A stretch of 64,000 nucleotides of DNA from Platerodrilus igneus (GCA_036346225.1 JARFIW010000453.1:3596001-3660000); one strand, 5' to 3'. Shown: positions 11,501 to 23,650, counted from the stretch's first letter. Numbers and translations: made by a program. Notes: a model not told the origin generated them from the letters alone.

Positions 11501-12190
11501 TCCTAATTTAAAATTAAAAGCCGCGACAGAGTGTAGTCCGTCGTACATTGTTACAAGTGTTGTATATGCACGAGTTGGTGCTAACAGATTAAACGGGCTG
11601 AAAATAAATTAGTATAAATAATTGTACAAGTACAATAGGATGCTACTGAGGTAAGCGAACCAAGTATTTCTTGAACGAGAGTGCTAGTGGCACGTTAAAT
11701 TGAGATAATTTAGATTTGGATACATGGTGGTATGAAAAGCATCCACTAATAACTGGGGCAACTGGATGAATGGGTTGAGATGGAGTTGCTATCCATGTAG
11801 GAGTGAGAACGTGGGGAAAATCCTAGTACGTGAGTTTAGTGGAGGTCATCTAGAGAAGGTGGTGCGTCCGAAGAACACACCAGGTAACGAATTTTGTTTT
11901 ATTGTTGAACTGTGGTGCTGGCATTGTGTTATAAAGCTAGGTGTGTTTAGAATTATGTGGTGAAAATTTTATTATCTGAAAATTATTTTGATTTCCGTAT
12001 ATAAAAGACAATTTTCTATTATTATTTGAGTAGGTAAAAACAGGAGTAATAATTTTTGATGTAAAGAGTAAATGGGTCTTTTGACCATACAATATTTTAT
12101 GTATATCAAGGAAAAAGGTTTATACTGAGCTCACCATAGACCAAGTAAAGGTAAATTTACGATTTCACGATAGGCCCATCTACTCTGGAA
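11501..12190 (+). mobile_element. LTR-element-type leader with splice-donor-like site
   Basis: The sequence ACACCAGGTAACGAATTTTG has a strong splice-donor-like CAG|GTAA at 11884. The following 300 bp share landmarks with 22898-23250: the same donor context, GAGCTCACCATA, and a pair of complementary 12-mers (12065-12076 with 12175-12186). I infer a leader and 5' region of a retroelement family present twice in the window. LTR borders were not resolved. Confidence 0.35.
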
Positions 12191-12663
12191 AATAAAAAAG
12201 TTGAAGTATAATAGTTCACAAACAATTTAGATTTAAAAAAAAGAGTAAAATGTTTTATTGTAAATATAACAATGTAAATTTTGAAATTGTCTGAATAATC
12301 ATTTATGTCATATGAATAACAGAATGTATGTTTGTCCAAGGATTTTATTTTATTTTTGTATTTTGTTGTATGTAAAAGTGTTGAAAGAATGTGTAGTTGT
12401 GGTAAGTATATCATACGAGGTAGTGTGCAAAACTAGTCGTAGTAGATCAACTTGGAGAAGCTTTTTTATATAAATATCAAACTAAAACATATTACAATCA
12501 AAACACGAAATTTATAACGAAGTTTTATTTAGGTGCAAATTGCTGAAGTTATATTTCTATCTAGAAGGGCACTGCATTTTTATATCAACCCAACATTAGG
12601 GCTTCTTTCCAGGTAAGGACACTGCAAATTTATGACGCCCAAAGTGAAGGGCACGATTTTTAG

Positions 12664-13560
12664 GATATAATTCCAGCGAAACCACTGCAATATATATTAA
12701 TTTGGGGGATATGTAACTCCTCCTGACGTAGATGAAAATTAAGGGTTATACTTAAGTTTTTAAAACTTATTGTCCCGAAAGGTTCATTTATTATTTCTTT
12801 ATTTACCTTTGTTTCTGTGTTTTTATGACTAAAATTTGTTTCCTTGTTTCTATATCTAAGATAGATTTTGTACAATAAATATACAGTTAATAAAATTATT
12901 ACAATACTCAATAAAATTGTCCAAACATTGATATTATCGTAATGTAATTTTGGCACTTTTAATTCACTTAACTGTTCTTTATAACCGTCCATTAATTTTA
13001 CGGCTTGGTTGAGGCCGTCTAGGTCTTGATGTTCTAGTTGCATTAGTTTCTTGATGATTTCGTCGTCTTCGGTTTGTGTAATCTTGAACTGTAGTTCGGG
13101 TAAATTTGCGAATTTTTTCGTTGCTGCTGGGTCTTGATATACTCAAACAATTTCGTTTTTTAATTTTAAATAGTAATTTTCCTTTAGGGTGATTACTTTA
13201 CTTTCAATTAAGGCTAAACTGTTTTCATATTGGTTGCAATGGGTGGTTGCTATTACTTTTTGGGGAAATACAGCAATCCATTTGTTGTGCGTGACTTTCT
13301 GTAAGGTTTCAACGTAACAATATTTAGTGCTTGGTCGTGTTGGTTGTTCTCTGTAAATCGGGCAGTTGCAAATTTTTATTACGAAAAATATGATTTTTAT
13401 TTTTACCTGACTGTCCAAATTTGTACTCCATGTTCATCGAATTTTAGAACTAACGTTTGCTTCGTCTGTACCACAAAACTTTGCGTTATTGGTACAGCAT
13501 ATTTTGTCTGGCTACCCATACCCTTCGCGGCCTGCAGGAAAGAATACTCGATGATGATGA
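12664..13560 (-). pseudogene. Errantivirus-like env relic (C-terminal part)
   Basis: One frame is open from about 13420 down to 12664 except for a single TGA at 13143-13145. It ends with a clear membrane anchor of about 22 residues (around VWTILLSIVIILLTVYLLYK), a basic RYRNK stop-transfer and a polar cytoplasmic tail. This is the expected layout of the transmembrane subunit of an insect errantiviral envelope protein. Upstream, reading continues in another frame. The frame runs through a purine tract and AGTTACATATCCCC, the start of the errantivirus LTR, which is truncated about 40 bp in. No gag or pol is attached. Confidence 0.6.
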
Positions 13561-14810
13561 CCGACAGATGCTTTTTTTACGTCTGAATGTTATGTAGTTT
13601 AACTATATTCTAACAATGTTAGGAGCGACACTTTAGACTAAGATTTATCTAATAATTTGTGGTTTCATCTTTAAATATATGGGGTTTTTGCGTATTTATG
13701 TTTCAGTAGCTTTAGTCAGAACAAATTCGGTCTGCATCTATATAATAAGTAAGTATTTAGACTATGTAAGTTTCTGCCGCTGTGTATATAGAATTAGTAT
13801 TAATTGCTTTCTGAGCCAATACAGATTGTTATTAATTACGGTGGTTAACCCCACCTAGTTTGTTATCCTAAATTATACGGCAATATTTAAGAGGGGTGTA
13901 TATTTCCATAATTTGTTTGTTTACAAAACACTCTTTGATTTGCTTGTTGCTAGATATAATTAGTATTTAAGGAGGAATGGGAGAAACAGATGTTTGTCCT
14001 GACAATTTAATTTTGTTTTGTGACCTAAATTTCTAGAAATTATTTATTAGAGTTATTTTTATGTGCGCTTTGAGTTTAATATTATTTCCTGCAGGTACAG
14101 ATGTTCGAAGAAAAGGTGAATTGGTTAATGTGTATTGTCGTTTCGTTCTTTAGATCCCTTCATCCAGTCTCCGACTGCTTAGCGCGGCATTCGTGTTCTT
14201 TCTCTTTCTCCACTTCCTCGTTAGCCCATAATGCGAGCGAGCTTTTCGTTTTGATTTCGCTTTTTACTGCTCTGCTCGCATTGCAGGTAAGAGGGGATAC
14301 ATGTATATGTGTGTATGGGTGACTCCATAAGTCATATTTTTTATTGATTTCCGTAAAACATGGACGACATACACTGGCAAAATGGCTGCCGTTCCCGCGC
14401 GGTTAAATAGTTTTGATTGCCGAAATTGCAGGAATTAGATACATGGAGATTGTCCTCTAATAGTATGAGGAGGTGGAGATGGTGTCTCAAAGTCGGCCAA
14501 AAACAGCTACTGTTGTCCTTTACCTTGAGACACAATATATAAACTGCTCGATTTCTACACATTTCAGTTAGTATAACTATGTTATTTAATAACTCAAACC
14601 CTTGAAGCTCCGTTGTTCTTTTTTCTAGTAGCATTTCTTCTCTCCAGTTCTATACGCGGCTTCGTAAGATCGATTTGCGTATAAAGCTCTACTTGTCCAC
14701 GGCTCTATTGCAGTTTGTTAAGTACAAAAAAAAATTCAATTGTTCTTACGTGTTTAAGGTCTATTTCAATGCTCTTTTGTGTTTTCTTGTGAATAACATA
14801 CATGTTCTCT
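13561..14810. other. No gene seen
   Basis: Non-coding. Short open frames at 14101-14322 and 14341-14634 carry no recognisable features. Confidence 0.45.
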
Positions 14811-14893
14811 CTCTCTTTCTCTCTCTTCTCTCTCTCTCTTTCTCTCTCTTCTCTTTCTCTTCTCTCCCCCCTCTCTTTTACTTTCTCTTTTCC
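14811..14893. repeat. (CT)n / CTTT-rich tract
   Basis: About 80 bp of CTCTCT interrupted by TTT. It generates Ser/Leu-rich or Arg/Glu-rich phantom frames on the two strands. Confidence 0.9.
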
Positions 14894-15950
14894 TTTCTTT
14901 CTAGTTAAACATTTTTGTTCACAAACCATTCTAAAAGCTCTTTAAAATCGCAAAACGGTCTCTTACTACTAAAAAGACGTGATTGGTTTGTTGAATGGAT
15001 TTTCCTAATGTCCCAAAAAGTGACTTAAATAGGATTCCAAGCTGAAGCCAGGTAATAAAATTTGATGCAAACATAAAACTTTTTTCTCTGAGATATTATT
15101 TATACAAGAATGGTTTCTATTTTCAGCTTATTTCAGATGCAAGGTTTGATAGTGTTATTCCTATTTTATAATTCTTTGAAAATGGTAGTTTTGCCTTTTA
15201 CTATATCTGACCTAAAAGCAATCTCCGTTAACAATGTTAGCTCTCCTTTTTCTGTTGCATTGGAATTTACAAAATCAGATACATACAATTTTGCCTCGCT
15301 GGCTATATTAAAAAATCCATTAATAAAGCATTGTAATTGTCCAAAAGCTTTACCTTAATGAACTGAATTGCCTTGTAAGGACCTAAAAATTAGCAATGCA
15401 ATCTTGATTTCCGATTTTAATGAGGTGTTATTACAAGTACGGAAGCTGCATCTAATAAATTATTCTATCCGACAAATGGAAGGTTATGTTTGATTAATTG
15501 CCCGAATCAAAGACCTTCCAAGTTTTGTATTGTGAGAAATAAAAGTTTATTAAATGCTTATAATTGAATTTCTGAATATAGTTTTATACGACCTTTGTAT
15601 TTTTATATCAGATATTAGTGTTTAAGATAAATTATTTAAATGATACTAAAATTAGTATGTCCAATAAAACTATATTTTTCCCATAACCTTCACATACATT
15701 GTAGTTCAATAATAGAACTGAGTATGGTATTTTGATTCGATCTAACAATGAAACATAATAATGAAATTTTAAACATATTTACAAATTTAAACATTACATA
15801 GCTTTTCAATTCATAAATTAATATTTATTTATATTTATATTTACATTTTATATTTATTGTACATCTTTAATTTTGATTCAAAAGTTTTGAAATAATTTTT
15901 TTTTAAAACAGATTACAAGTTAAATATTGAAACTATAAAATGAATATTTC
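14894..15950. other. No assigned gene; one antiparallel open region
   Basis: From 15164 to 15358 both strands are open for about 60 codons. The minus-strand reading (containing GQLQCFINGFFNIASEAK) looks more protein-like than the plus one, but I recognise neither. The rest is AT-rich and featureless. Confidence 0.25.
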
Positions 15951-15954
15951 TTCC

Positions 15955-17980
15955 ATGGTAATTTTTGACTCGGGTAAAGTCCCTAGGATGCTAGCTGCAT
16001 TTCCACGTTGTATTGCTAGTGAAATTCTTTGGAATAAAAAGTCCTGTTGATTCTAATGTGGAATGAATATGAGGGGTAGACAAAGCACGTTGGACAATTA
16101 TGTTAAGTTCATTATGTCGTGTCTAGCGTCCTTCATCAACCAAGGTGCCACAGCTGCACATGACTTTGGAAAAGTTTATAACCCAACCTTAGACCAACGC
16201 AAATTTTGAAAGTCTGGTCATCTAGTACTGTTCCCACATTTGCGGAAGGGATAGTTTGTAGCCAAGCTCCTGATTCTCTTACTCCTAAAGCAATGAACCT
16301 GGCAATGTCCGTTGATGATGTAAAAGTAATATGATTGTTCTGCTAATTATGATATTTTCCCAGTTTTCTGAATATGGGAAATAGGGGTAATGATGTCATA
16401 TTGTTGTTCTTTCCACATCAGTAAAGCTTCTTCCAAGAAACGCATATTGACCGTTACGTCCATATTTTTGAGACAAGGTGAGACGAAGTCATTACATCCG
16501 TAAACAGAAGCCACAAAGGCAGGAAGAGCGATATAAGAAATTTTTCTTATTCCAATTCCTCCATATTTCACGGGTAATGTCGCCTGTATCCATTGTTTAT
16601 CTGTCAGTGCGAGTTAATCTTCAAACCGATGTCAACCGTCAGATCGATTATCTTCTTAAAATTTTCATAAACTTTTTGTAGATCTCCACTTAGAGTGGCA
16701 TCGTCTAAGTACCAAAGGTTAAGTTCTGTTGCAAGACTTTCAGCAATTGGATGAATATACAGGCAGTTGGTTAAGGGTCCACAAAGATCTCTTTGTTGGC
16801 ATCCGGTTGCAGAGGAAATTAAGCTGTCTCCGTAAAACAGATGTGATGGCTTTGCATAACATTGTTGTACGGAGTAGAAAATTGATCGGGTCTTAGCCCT
16901 TATCGGGTGTAAGATTTGCTCCCTGTCCATCGTGTAGAAGGCATTTGCGAAATCGATTTTGAGGCGGATTTTGTTATAACTTGTGGGATGAGTGACGTAG
17001 CTTCGTACTGCATGAACGTAGTTTTAACAGCCCAACTTTGTTGCTACTCCAAACTGATTCGGCCACATATAATTCGGTAGGTCTTTTTGAACATCCCTGC
17101 AAGCTAATTTTGCAGTTAAACTGCGTATTGTACTTCCTACTGCAATTGTGCGAAGTCCGCCATCTTTCTTGGTAAGTGCACAGAGTGAGGCTCCGTAAAC
17201 AATTGGACATATCTTCTCATTCAGTATACCTTCTAGGAGAAAAATGCATAATGATGTAATACTAGTAAGTGTCCGTTGGCCAGCGTCTCCAGCAGAAGTA
17301 GAAATTATTTCCTTAAAGAACTGAGGTTGAAGACCGTCGATGCCTGAGGCCGAACTGAAAAAGCAGGACTCGATGGCTTTCTTTACGGAAGCTTCTATGG
17401 GAGTGAAAGCAAGACATTCCTAGTTGTCATCCTCAAAGGTTATTACTTTTATGGACGTTGGATATTTGACTTTCAATTGTAAAAGCGTATTTTTGTCATA
17501 TGGAGCTAGATAGTCTTCTGAGGTAATGATTTTTATGGAACCTTTGACATCACAGTCGTCCACTTTAGCTTGGATTTTATCTTCAACGGATGCTCGGTAA
17601 GTTGTCTTTTTGTTGGTGATTGATGGTATCAGGAATGATATAACATGTTCTTTTACTTTTGCAGGAAGATTTCATTTCGACGTCTGGTCTAGATGTAACG
17701 TTTTGTAAGAGAAAAGGAGGAAATTGGTCCAGGATTGAATAGAATTTTCATTAATTGCGTCATTAACTACGTGTGTGAATTTATCTGCAATGGAATATCG
17801 TGCTTCTGTAGATATATGTCGAAGTATGGTGGTCCTTGATTTTGATTGGGTTAGTTCCGTAATTAATTCTTCAATGGGTTTTTGTTGGGTTGAGGCAATT
17901 CATCTGGGTGGGCCTTTTTTAGATGATATTTAAGTGTTTTTGAGTTAACATAGGCCTTTTGACAGCGTGGACAAGGTAGA
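15955..17980 (-). pseudogene. Zinc-finger / RLE-type LINE relic (R2- or NeSL-like)
   Basis: Read on the minus strand, from high to low coordinates, there is first a C2H2 finger (CPRCQKAYVNSKTLKYHLKKAH). Then comes an RT with LTKKDGGLRTIAVGST, LRLKIDFANAF (motif A), a degenerate SATGCQQRDLCGPL (motif B) and WYLDDATL (motif C, LDD for the usual ADD). After it follow YGGIGIRKISYIALPAF, an ESGAWLQTIPS block and LEDQTFKI-like and LRLG blocks. A battered remnant of a C-terminal cysteine/histidine and PD-(D/E)XK-like nuclease region ends it. Zinc finger, RT and C-terminal nuclease together are the architecture of restriction-like-endonuclease LINEs. Many stops and frameshifts make it dead. The exact clade is uncertain. 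Confidence 0.7.
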
Positions 17981-18017
17981 CCTAGGTTAAACTATTGCAC
18001 AAAAATAGTTAAAGATG

Positions 18018-18357
18018 TAGGCTGTAGGAATTTCAAGAAAATATGTAAGCTAGCTCAGAATAGGAATCAATGGAGGTACGCATCCTATCAGTCCCAGGAT
18101 GGATAAACTAATGACGAAAAAAATAACTGTACGTAAACATGATGATTTTATAAGCAACTAAGGTATTGGTTGTGCAATATTCTCGAATAATGTTAATTGT
18201 GTGAAAGCATTTACTGAAAAACTATTAATTTGGCAAATATCTAAGTGTTGGGATCTTAGCAGCCACTGGCTGCTTAACCTCCTTCACGCACTACTGAATC
18301 TCGATGAAATAGGGCATATAATTAGAAAACAATAGAAAGGGGAACCGAGCTGTATAT
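18018..18357 (+). mobile_element. LINE 3' end, tandem copy 1
   Basis: It begins with the tail of a LINE ORF (NFKKICKLAQNRNQWR, then YASYQSQDG and TAA) and continues about 250 bp into the 3' UTR. The next 340 bp repeat it. The Cys-x2-Leu-Ala-Gln-x-Arg-x2-Trp-Arg ending is typical of APE-type LINE ORF2 proteins. Confidence 0.6.
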
Positions 18358-18697
18358 AGGCTGTGGGGGAATTTCAGGGAACTGTGTAGGCTAGCTCAGA
18401 ATATAAATAAGTAGAGGTACGTGTCCAACCAGTTATGAGACGGAAAACCTAATGACAAAAAAATACGCGCAGATAAATCTGATGATTATTATAAACAACT
18501 ACAGGTGTTGGTTGTGAAATATCTGCAACTAATGTTGACTGTGCAAAAAGATATATTGGAAAAAATATTAAATCGGCAAATGTTCAAGTACTGGGGGAAC
18601 TTGGGAGGTACAGGCTGCTTACCCCCCTTCACATCCACTGAATGTTGAAGAAATAGGGTATATAATTGTAAAACAATAGAAGGGGACCGAACTGTAT
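18358..18697 (+). mobile_element. LINE 3' end, tandem copy 2
   Basis: Direct repeat of the preceding unit, roughly 75-80 percent similar by eye. The ORF tail now has a stop before WR. It shares blocks such as CTAATGAC-AAAAAA, GTTGGTTGTG-AATAT and CTTCAC at matching offsets. Serial 5'-truncated insertion into the previous tail, or local duplication, could produce this. Confidence 0.6.
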
Positions 18698-18714
18698 CTT
18701 ACAAGAAAGAACAG

Positions 18715-19165
18715 CGCCTATGATCAAAGACAAGAAACATAGAAACAAGAAGAAAATTGTTGGAAGCATATGTGTGGAGCACAGCACATTATGCCTATGA
18801 AATACGGGCAGTAGGATAAGCAGACAGAAAAACGGTAGGGGCCTTTTGGAAAGTTGTTCTTCAAATGTATGAAGATGATAGCATGGACAGACAAAGTTAA
18901 TAACAAGTAGGTTATAGAAATAGTAGGGGAATAAAATAAGAGAAATAGAAGGGAAGAATACGTTCTAAGACTTTTTGGGGAATAGAACGGGATATATTAT
19001 AAGCAGAGATAGAAAAAAAGAGGTAGATGTAGACCTAGATCAGCTAGTGATAAATGCAGACTGCAAATTTTAGGGAAATGTGCAGGCTAATTCAGAATAG
19101 GAAAGAATGAGGGTACGCGTCTTACCAGTTCCAAGACTGAAGATCTAGTGATGATGATGATTGCA
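18715..19165 (+). pseudogene. LINE ORF2 C-terminal relic
   Basis: The piecewise translation gives KKLLEAYVWSTAHYAYEIRAV, a GAFWKVVLQMYEDDSMDR block, then a KKRGRCRPRS-like stretch (the GKRGRGRPR signature) and CRLQILGKCAG. These are the post-RT C-terminal landmarks of APE-type LINE polyproteins in the expected order. It ends with the same 3' tail as the two copies upstream. Stops and frameshifts are present. Confidence 0.65.
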
Positions 19166-20807
19166 CAACCTGATTTACACATAACCCACTAAGAATATCC
19201 TGTTTAATGTGCAACTCCGACATGTGTTTAAGCAATATCCGACATTACATTACATTAATTGTCCGAACCGAATTCAAATCGACCAATCAAATTAGAGCGA
19301 GTGCTAAATCCTACACCGCAATGTTGTAGCTGCTGTCTCGCATGCAGCCCTTTTATGAAAAAAACTATAGTTATATTTATGTAGCGTTTTGATCACCCAT
19401 GAATCAAATTATACAAACCAATTACTATAATAGTACATCAGAATAAAATTATGAAGGCGGTTACCAAAAGGATCAGAAGAATTAAAACAAGTTTTTATAT
19501 AATCTAAAGCAAGATTTAAATAAAATCGGCAGTCATATATAGTTTAACAAATAACACATACCAATCTCAAACAAGGGCATGATTATACGCTCACGGATAT
19601 CCTGATAAGATTATGAGTATGAAACAGTTCAGTGCCTGGTTGTGACGATTTTTTTGATGACTCACCTTTTTATATATTTTTAAACCGACTCATTTTAATA
19701 TAGACGTCAGAATCCTCAAAAAAAAAATCGTGAAAAAGAATTTATTGCGTCATACAAACGTGTTCAAGTTTTATGTTATAAAATTTAGAAATTTTAAACA
19801 AAGTTGACTAGGAGTGTTCAAAATATGACGTCATATATATTGAATCAAAATGCAGCAAAATCATTTTCAGGAACCAAAAACGTAACGTATATATTAAAGG
19901 CAGTTCTAGTGGTTTAAGAGCGATGATTAAAATAAATTATTTATTTATTCAAATTAATTATTTAAAACAATGGGTTTAATTTTGTACTCTCCATAACCAG
20001 TTAACTGGAAACATCTGCGTATAGAAAAAACAGTATAATATATAGATTTCTTTAAAAATAATGAAATTAAATAGAAGCATCCATCTAGGATATTATATAA
20101 TCAACACACGCGTTTGAATTAATTATTTTAAATCCGCCTATGATTAATAGTTTGATGTACGTAATCTAATTTGTTTCTTCCAGCAATGTCTTCTGTAAAA
20201 AAAAAGTACAAAAGGTATTGTTAACTGCCAAATGAACACCATCTTTATTGCGGATGTAAACAATTCTATGTATTGACTTTTCTCACCAATTGTTTTAAAG
20301 ATAATAAGATAATTTGAAGTTTTGGATACAATTTTAAATTGATGATCTACCCCGTGTGATTTTTCCTAGGTGGTGCAAATACATACATTATAGATTTTAC
20401 CATAGAAAGAACATGTGATAAATATGAATTGTAAGTAAAACAAAATGTACAACTTCTGTTACATTTTTGATAAATATGCATTACTTCCCAATTAAAACAG
20501 TGGAAAAAAAACACAATTTTTTTAAAATTCAAAAATATCTTCACTGACAAAATAAGTATCAACAACATGCGTATAAAAAAGGAGGGTTGTCGTGTATGCG
20601 TCACTTCTAACTTCTCAATCTTTAAATGGTTCCGAAGAACTCACACTTCCATTTACGGAACATCCTTACTTCTTGGTGGTTACTTCCTTATTCTTTCTTC
20701 AATCTCTTTTATTGACTTATTTCCATTCACAGAATACGAGTAGAAACATTCTCGTACCAAGAGGAATAAATTGATATTTCAACAGATATTAAGGTAGAAA
20801 AACTGAA
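19166..20807. other. No gene seen
   Basis: AT-rich, non-coding; no domain-bearing frames or RNA genes recognised. Confidence 0.5.
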
Positions 20808-21112
20808 TGGCTCGGTGGCTTAGGTGGTTCGCGCGTGACTACTGAGACCAAGGTCCCGGGTTTGAGTCTCGACACGAACCAATTGGATAATGTTAGGCTA
20901 GCACTTATCACAAAAATACGTCCTCGTTCGGATGAGAGGTAAAATATACGTCCCGCATATTGGTATTGTCACGCATGTTAAAGATCTCTATCTTGCCTGA
21001 AATAGCAAGGGTTCGGTAAAACTCAAATTTTCAAGTAAAGGAAACTTGCTTCCTGGCCAATGAAGTAACTTCGAATGGAGCATTGGAAAATCAAATATAG
21101 CGGGAAGCACTG
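20808..21112 (+). mobile_element. tRNA-derived SINE
   Basis: Head GGCTCGGTGGCTTAGGTGGT with B box GGTTTGAGTCTC, then the GTCCTCGTTCGGATGAGAGG body and a tail ending ...GAGCATTGGAAAATC. Same family as the copies at 4.5-6.6 kb. Its last 100 bp form the outer part of the palindrome arm that starts at 21013. Confidence 0.8.
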
Positions 21113-21222
21113 ACATTTGTTCTAGTGATACCGTGGTGCAATTACTATTGGCGCAACCACATCACTGAGATACAAGTAAATATATACAAGCACAAACAGA
21201 AATATATTTACAACACTAAGAC

Positions 21223-21270
<48 letters not shown>

Positions 21271-21293
21271 GTCTTAGTGTTGTAAATATTCTG

Positions 21294-21328
<35 letters not shown>

Positions 21329-21538
21329 GTCTTAGTGTTGTAAATATATTTCTGTTTGTGCTTGTATATATTTACTTGTATCTCAGTGATGTGGTTGCGC
21401 CAATAGTAATTGCACCACGGTATCACTAGAACAAATGTCAGTGCTTCCCGCTATATTTGATTTTCCAATGCTCCATTCGAAGTTACTTCATTGGCCAGGA
21501 AGCAAGTTTCCTTTACTTGAAAATTTGAGTTTTACCGA
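21013..21538. repeat. Long perfect inverted repeat (palindrome)
   Basis: 21013-21230 and 21321-21538 are reverse complements with no mismatch that I could find over about 218 bp. The loop of about 90 bp is mainly (TA)n and contains a partial third copy of the arm tip (ATTCAGTCTTAGTGTTGTAAATATT at 21266-21290). The left arm starts within a SINE tail and runs through a second tRNA-like head (GATACCGTGGTGCAATTACT...). As RNA it would be an extremely stable hairpin. Confidence 0.9.
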
Positions 21539-22439
21539 TTTGCGGTTATATATATATACATATTGTAGTGGATTTAAAGGGTTAAATTTGGGTATAAACA
21601 ATGCAATTTCAAACACCCTGTATAGAGGAAACAACCATAATATACACGCAAAATTTATTTCATCTATTTAATTTAAAGTATCAAGTATTGACATAATTTT
21701 ATAATTAGGGATTAAAAGGTAGTAGGTTCGTAAAGAAAATCAGTTTTATAAGCCAATAGAAATTATTAATTAATTTAATTTAGTTTAATTCAACGGGTTA
21801 TAACGTCAGAAAACGCATCAAAGCATGAAAAATCAATAATCCCAAGGCGAAAAGTTGTCTTAACAAACAAACAGACGTCGGTTATATAAAATACTGTGAA
21901 ACGTAAGCTCCGAGAACTGTTATTTTAAACGATCGTTAATTGAGCACAGCTGCACGTTGGAAAGGTTATCTTCCGCTCATTTGTGTAGATAGCGAGGTGA
22001 GCTTTAAGGAAATATTGTTCAACCGTCGGTGGTTTCGCATAAACGCTAACAAAAGTTTCTTAAAGAGCAGAAGGGATGAACAATCAAGGATATGCTTCAG
22101 AATGAGACAGGCATAAAAGCATGCATTTTAGTAGGCACGTATTTGATCCACGCGGAGTCCATAAAGACGCGGGTAGTAATATCGATTTTCTACCACACAA
22201 GCAAGGTTAGAACGCGGCATCCAATATGCATAAGACAGAAATAGAGATATTACAGGCGGAGTTTTATGACGTCACTGAAATGTATCATTGGTCGAAATAG
22301 ATAGTTTTAGAACACGCGACAGGTGGATGTGGTAGTTTGTCTGATATAGCGTGTTGACGCGGGTATATTTCTAGGAGTTAAAGACGGTTAGATAAAATTT
22401 GCGGTTATGTTATTTTGCAATTAGGTATTTCGCGTAAAG
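21539..22439 (+). mobile_element. Possible LTR-element upstream region
   Basis: It starts just after a TATATATACATAT tract with TGTAGTGGATTTAAAGGG, reminiscent of the TGCAGTGATAAGGGG and TGCTGTGATAAGGGG starts at 23651 and 33279. It also contains AACACCCTGTATAGAG, a motif repeated in those elements. I infer the beginning of a related, diverged LTR. No coding sequence. Confidence 0.35.
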
Positions 22440-22910
22440 TGTGGCCAAGGGGGTCTGGTGATATTGTATAAATACTCTGGGAGAATTAGGAGGGCTCTCT
22501 TTAATTTTGCATTTTTCTTTAATTTTGCATCGCGTAACAACGTAATATAATCAACTGACAAAGCGTGTGAGTATTAAAAATTTGTAACATTCAGTGAAAT
22601 AGTATTAGATTATTTGTGGCCTTATAGTTAGTAACGCGAGTATAATAGAGTGTAATTTAAATTTAACTGAGGTCCACAAATACTTTAACAAGCTCGTAAA
22701 TTAATAATGCAAGAATAAACAAGTGTAATATACATGGATTTGGATGTTGGAATTGGTGTTAATTGGTAGCACGAAACTCAGCTTAAACTGAGTTGTCATC
22801 TATAAAGAACTGGTAGAGCAGTGCATAATCACGAAGCCGCGGGGTTCAGGAATATAGAGCTTCTTCAACGAAAATGGACTTTTGACGCTTTTTCCAGGTA
22901 ACGCATTTGA
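22440..22910 (+). promoter_or_regulatory. LTR-type promoter and leader with splice donor
   Basis: A TATA-like TGTATAAATACTCTGGG is at 22467. About 400 nt of non-coding leader follow, ending in TTTTTCCAG|GTAACG (donor GT at 22898). The donor context matches 11884, and AGACCAG|GTTAG recurs in the related segments at 24958 and 27450. I infer a retroelement promoter with a spliced leader; no transcript evidence is available. Confidence 0.35.
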
Positions 22911-23100
22911 ATTTGCTGTTTTTTTATATAAACTGTTGAAATTATTTGTGATGTGTAAGTGAACTTTGAGGATATTTTTGGTAATTTAACGTATTGAAAA
23001 AGATACGTATAACTGACTATTATTATGGTATTTTAAATATAAAACAAAAGGTGTACGTAAAGCTTACTAAATTTCTTGATGAATTGAAATTTAATTGTTA

Positions 23101-23248
23101 AGAGTACATGGGTTTTTTTATTATGTTTGTAGTCATAGTATGCAAAGTGGAAAGCATACATTAATAAACATTAATAAACATAAGCTCACCATACTCCAGT
23201 GTGTAGTAACGAATAAAGATGAGGTATTATTTAGGGCCCATTTACTCC
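23101..23248 (+). promoter_or_regulatory. Long-range stem, second copy
   Basis: AGAGTACATGGG at 23101 can pair with CCCATTTACTCC at 23237, with AAGCTCACCATAC in the enclosed segment. The diverged copy at 12065-12186 has the same arrangement. The stem is retained although surrounding sequence differs, suggesting RNA structure or a protein-binding inverted repeat. Confidence 0.35.
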
Positions 23249-23650
23249 TGTTGCATTAAATGCGTTTGAAATTTCAATTTTAAAAACAAGGATTTTACAA
23301 AGATATCATTTATTGAGGTGTAACTTGAGCACCGAACTGTACATAACCATGAATTATTATTTGTAAATAGTGGTAAATAAATATTGTATGATTGTTGTAT
23401 TATTTTGTGATTTTATTGAATAGTGTGTGAACGGTAAAAAGAATGATAGTAAATGTAGGTATCCGTGAGGAGGCACAGCTGAGCTAGCCAGGGAAGCTGC
23501 TGAAGAAATTAATTCGATGAAGCAGATTACGGTTAAGAAAATTTTTGTGAAATTTTATATTTTGAAAGTTATTAATTTTTGAAAACTGGTGAGGTCCGGA
23601 GCTAAATTAGAAAGTGCCATGGCAAAAAATATATATATATATATATATTA

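Noticed and set aside
14101..14634. Two open frames as genes
   Set aside because: No start context, domain, or splice partners; composition is as expected by chance.
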